A program made the translations under genes and the position numbers. Below are positions 61,757-64,000 of a stretch of 64,000 bases of DNA, in pieces. Origin of the DNA: JABDIP01 sp965212545. GTDB taxonomy: Bacteria; Pseudomonadota; Alphaproteobacteria; DSM-16000; Inquilinaceae. The notes under the pieces were generated by a model. The model worked only from the letters and a program-made list of their open reading frames with translations. It was not told where the DNA came from and made no database searches. The stretch spans positions 62,001 through 126,000 of the forward strand of contig CBDBVB010000005.1 of the NCBI GenBank assembly GCA_965212545.1, written 5' to 3'. The stretch's first letter is position 1, and each line of letters begins with the position of its first letter.

Positions 61757-62983
61757 ATGCCAAACCTCCCGAAAAGACCGCCCATTGCAATCCTGGTGGC
61801 CGTAAGTGCCGTCGGTCCCTTTGCGCTGAATATCTTCATGCCGTCGATGCCGCGACTGCCCGGGGTATTCGATACCGACTACGCAACCGTGCAACTAACA
61901 CTCGGCCTCTATCTGGTCGGCCTGGCGGTTGCGCAACTGGCCTATGGTCCCCTATCCGACCGATTCGGCCGGCGGCCGCTGCTTCTCGGGGGCTTCGGGC
62001 TGTTCCTAGCGGGCACATTGGCCGGGTTCTTGGCCGCTAATATCGAGATGCTGATCGTCGCCCGTGTCGTACAGGCGGCAGGCGGATGCGCGGGATATGT
62101 GCTTTCGCGCGCCATCGTCCGCGATCTCTTCGACCGGGAGCGGTCGGCGAGCGTCATCGCCTATATCACCGCGGCGATGGTGTTGGCGCCGATGCTCTCG
62201 CCGCTGATCGGCGGGTATCTGGACGATTGGCTGGGCTGGCGGTCGACCTTCGTCTTCGTCGGCAGCTTTGGCGCCGTGGTGGCGGTCTTTGCGGTCTTCC
62301 TGCTGCACGAGAGCAATTTCGATCCGCAGCCCATGCCGGGATTGCGCGGCCTTGCGGCGGGCTATGGCGAATTGCTCGCTTCGCCGGTTTTTCGTGGCTA
62401 TGCAATGCTGACCACCTTCGCGAGCGCCGGATTCTTCGCCTTTCTGGGCGGCGCGCCCTACATCGTGATCGAGATCATGGGACGCCCGCCAAGCGAATAT
62501 GGCTGGTATTTCGCGTTCAGCGCCATCGGCTACATGTCGGGCAATCTCATCTCCGGCCGCATGTCGACCCGGGTGGGCATCGACCGGCTGATCGGCTTCG
62601 GGCTGGCCATGAACACCTTCGGTGCATCGCTGATGCTGGCCTTGTGGGCGGCTGGAAGCATGGTTCCCCTGGCGCTGTTCGCACCGATGATGCTGTTCGC
62701 CATCGGCAACGGGCTGAACATCCCGAACGGCACCGCCGGCGCGATCAGCGTCAACCCCAGGCGCGCCGGAGCCGCAAGCGGATTATCGGGATTCCTTCAG
62801 CTCAGTGTGGGCGCCGGCGCAAGCGCGCTGGTCGGGCATCTGGTCACTGACAGCCAGCTTCCGTTGGCCGTTGTCATGCTCGGCTCGTCCCTGCTCGGCA
62901 TCGTCTTTTACGTCCGGCTGGCCGCGACCAATCGGCGCAACGCTGCGAACCGCCCGGCGACGATCACCACCGCCGCCGAGTGA
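61757..62983 (+). CDS. Bcr/CflA-family MFS drug exporter
   Basis: 408 residues, twelve transmembrane helices. The helix 2-3 loop motif 'GPLSDRFGRRPLLLGG' (about 62-77) and the motif-C region in helix 5 ('ITAAMVLAPMLSPLIGGYLDDWLGWRSTFVF', about 138-168, with the MAPxxxPxxG antiporter signature) identify a DHA1 drug:proton antiporter of the Bcr/CflA type. 'NVRRAGAASGL'-like sequence ('NPRRAGAASGLSGFLQLSVG') ends the core. No good Shine-Dalgarno is seen; a GTG nine bases upstream is an alternative start. Substrate is not predictable. Confidence 0.92.
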   Translation: MPNLPKRPPIAILVAVSAVGPFALNIFMPSMPRLPGVFDTDYATVQLTLGLYLVGLAVAQLAYGPLSDRFGRRPLLLGGFGLFLAGTLAGFLAANIEMLIVARVVQAAGGCAGYVLSRAIVRDLFDRERSASVIAYITAAMVLAPMLSPLIGGYLDDWLGWRSTFVFVGSFGAVVAVFAVFLLHESNFDPQPMPGLRGLAAGYGELLASPVFRGYAMLTTFASAGFFAFLGGAPYIVIEIMGRPPSEYGWYFAFSAIGYMSGNLISGRMSTRVGIDRLIGFGLAMNTFGASLMLALWAAGSMVPLALFAPMMLFAIGNGLNIPNGTAGAISVNPRRAGAASGLSGFLQLSVGAGASALVGHLVTDSQLPLAVVMLGSSLLGIVFYVRLAATNRRNAANRPATITTAAE

Positions 62984-63070
62984 CCGCCGATCGGCGGTTG
63001 CGAAGCGTCCGGCACCGCCCATAATAGCCAGCCGATTCGACAAGCACCCGCGAGTTTCAAGGAACCGGAT

Positions 63071-63490
63071 ATGGCGCGCCCGACTTTCAGCTGGCCGAAC
63101 TTCCTGATCCGATGGGCGGCGGCGCTGATCCTGGTTTTCGCCACCTTCAACCCGACGCCTTACTCCTACTACGCCTGGGTTATGGACCCGGTGAGCGGGC
63201 AGTGGCCACTGAAGGCGCTGGCCGGCGTCGTGATCGTCATCGCATTTGTGGTCTTCCTGCGCGCGACCTGGCGGTCGATCGGCCCGGTCGGGCTGGCGCT
63301 GGCGGTCGCCTTCTTTGGCGCCCTGGTCTGGGTGCTGATCGATTTCGGGCTGATCGAGCCGGGCCAGGGTCAGCAGATGACTTATGTCGTGCTGGTCGTC
63401 ATGGCCTCGGTGCTGGCGATCGGCATGTCGTGGTCCCATGTACGGCGGCGGGCGGCCGGCCAGGTCGATGCGGATGACGTCGACGAATGA
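63071..63490 (+). CDS. DUF6524 family membrane protein
   Basis: 139 residues with three to four transmembrane helices ('FLIRWAAALILVFATFNPTPYSYYAWV', 'PLKALAGVVIVIAFVVFLRATW', 'LALAVAFFGALVWVLIDFGLI', 'MTYVVLVVMASVLAIGMSWSHV'). The 'FNPTPYSYYAWV' segment (about 26-37) is the family's most conserved stretch. The C-terminal tail is acidic. The function is unknown. It follows the MFS gene by 87 bp and precedes the tldE/pmbA gene by 57 bp. Confidence 0.82.
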   Translation: MARPTFSWPNFLIRWAAALILVFATFNPTPYSYYAWVMDPVSGQWPLKALAGVVIVIAFVVFLRATWRSIGPVGLALAVAFFGALVWVLIDFGLIEPGQGQQMTYVVLVVMASVLAIGMSWSHVRRRAAGQVDADDVDE

Positions 63491-63547
63491 CCGCAACCCG
63501 TCGCTGCCCACTCGGGGGACCACCAAAATCCCGCTTCGGAGAGAACC

Positions 63548-64000
63548 ATGGCCAACGCGCCTGAAGATTCGCTGACCCTGCTGCAGGATCTGATCGCCAA
63601 GGCCAGGGCCGCCGGAGCCGATGCCGCCGATGCGGTGCTGTACAACGGCACCTCGCTGTCGCTCTCCCAGCGGCTCGGCAAGCCCGAGCGCCTGGAGCGC
63701 GCCGAGGAGGGCGATCTCGGCCTCAGGGTTTTCGTCGGACAGCGTATGGCGATCACCTCGTCATCAGACCGCTCCTCCGATGCCTTGAACGAGGTCGTAG
63801 AGCGCGCCGTCGCCATGGCCCGATCGGTGCCGGAAGACCCATTCTGCGGACTGGCCGATCCGGACCAGCTGGCCGGCGACCGGCCGGATCTCGACCTTTG
63901 CGATCCGTATGAGCCGGCCGCCGAGACGCTGATCGCACTGGCGGGGGCCGCCGAGGAGGCCGCCCTGGCGGTGGAGGGCGTGACCAATTCGGAAGGTGCG
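63548..64000 (+). CDS. pmbA: TldE/PmbA metalloprotease subunit, 3' partial
   Basis: The gene runs off the window; 151 codons are visible. The N-terminal domain ('DSLTLLQDLIAKARAAGADAADAVLYNGTSLSLSQRLGKPERLERAEEGDLGLRVFVGQRMA') is the usual TldE/PmbA opening, and 'ITSSSDRSSDALNEVVERAVAMARSVPEDPFCGLAD' follows. TldE lacks the zinc motif and serves as the structural partner of TldD, whose gene starts at 53927. The ATG at 63548 has GGAGAG 5 bp upstream. Confidence 0.9.
   Translation, partial: MANAPEDSLTLLQDLIAKARAAGADAADAVLYNGTSLSLSQRLGKPERLERAEEGDLGLRVFVGQRMAITSSSDRSSDALNEVVERAVAMARSVPEDPFCGLADPDQLAGDRPDLDLCDPYEPAAETLIALAGAAEEAALAVEGVTNSEGA

Noticed and set aside
1..64000. CRISPR arrays, toxin-antitoxin, restriction or other defence systems
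   Set aside because: No repeat-spacer pattern, nuclease/helicase cluster, reverse transcriptase or toxin-antitoxin gene pair was recognised anywhere in the window.

Overview
The window is GC-rich, tightly packed bacterial chromosome. Gene content points to an alphaproteobacterium, most likely in the Rhodospirillales and its relatives. It has a ctaC-ctaD-ctaB-ctaG-ctaE cytochrome oxidase cluster with SURF1 and DUF983, a plant/alphaproteobacterial-type gshA, an ispH-kamA/epmB-thrB-rnhA block, COG0523 and DUF6524 proteins, and many FCD-GntR, SMP-30 and TIM-barrel sugar genes. No rRNA, tRNA, CRISPR array, integrase or insertion sequence was found.

Layout. 0-13 kb is accessory: the end of a metallophosphoesterase gene, a TPR/TolB-like membrane regulator, a Tat-exported GntH-like metallo-beta-lactamase followed by a COG0523 GTPase, an exported protein, a FadL-type porin, a cysteine-rich unknown, a TTC38-like TPR protein, a membrane protein and cspA. 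13-17 kb is a sugar-acid operon (SMP-30 lactonase, isopropylmalate-dehydrogenase-like enzyme, Gfo/Idh/MocA oxidoreductase, FCD-GntR regulator). 18-23 kb is a rhamnose-type ABC transporter (ATPase, two permeases, binding protein) with L-rhamnose mutarotase; the ATPase has lost its first Walker A and abuts a lipoprotein start. 23-27 kb holds ispH, a KamA-like radical-SAM gene, thrB and rnhA. 27-33 kb holds phoX with a decayed second copy, a peroxiredoxin and a DsbD-like reductase. 33-36.7 kb holds yqgE, fetA-fetB, pcp and an AAC(3)-family gene. 36.7-40 kb is a three-gene sugar operon, followed by a lone PhyH dioxygenase. 41-53 kb runs from a GNAT gene through M16 peptidase, thrC, dipeptidase and M32 carboxypeptidase to the complete aa3 oxidase structural and assembly cluster, including a 42-residue membrane protein. 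54-64 kb holds tldD, an auxin-efflux-family carrier, gshA, rsmE, ubiA, a GGCT-like protein, mepA, an MFS exporter, DUF6524 and the start of tldE/pmbA.

A striking feature is that at least eight otherwise well-conserved genes are each broken by single-base indels (near 891, 8880, 49535, 54033, 56450, 57175, 57822 and 59507). Correcting one base per site (two sites in gshA) restores normal length and family motifs. Several of these genes are normally essential or near-essential, so sequencing or assembly error is the likeliest cause. Frameshifted genes are reported as single genes, with the break stated.

I found no convincing new multi-gene system. The best leads are a 36-bp perfect palindrome upstream of the TPR/TolB-like gene, the lipoprotein/ABC-ATPase junction, the cysteine-rich unknown at 8.5-9.1 kb, the GntH-like/COG0523 pair, and the short membrane protein between ctaB and ctaG.
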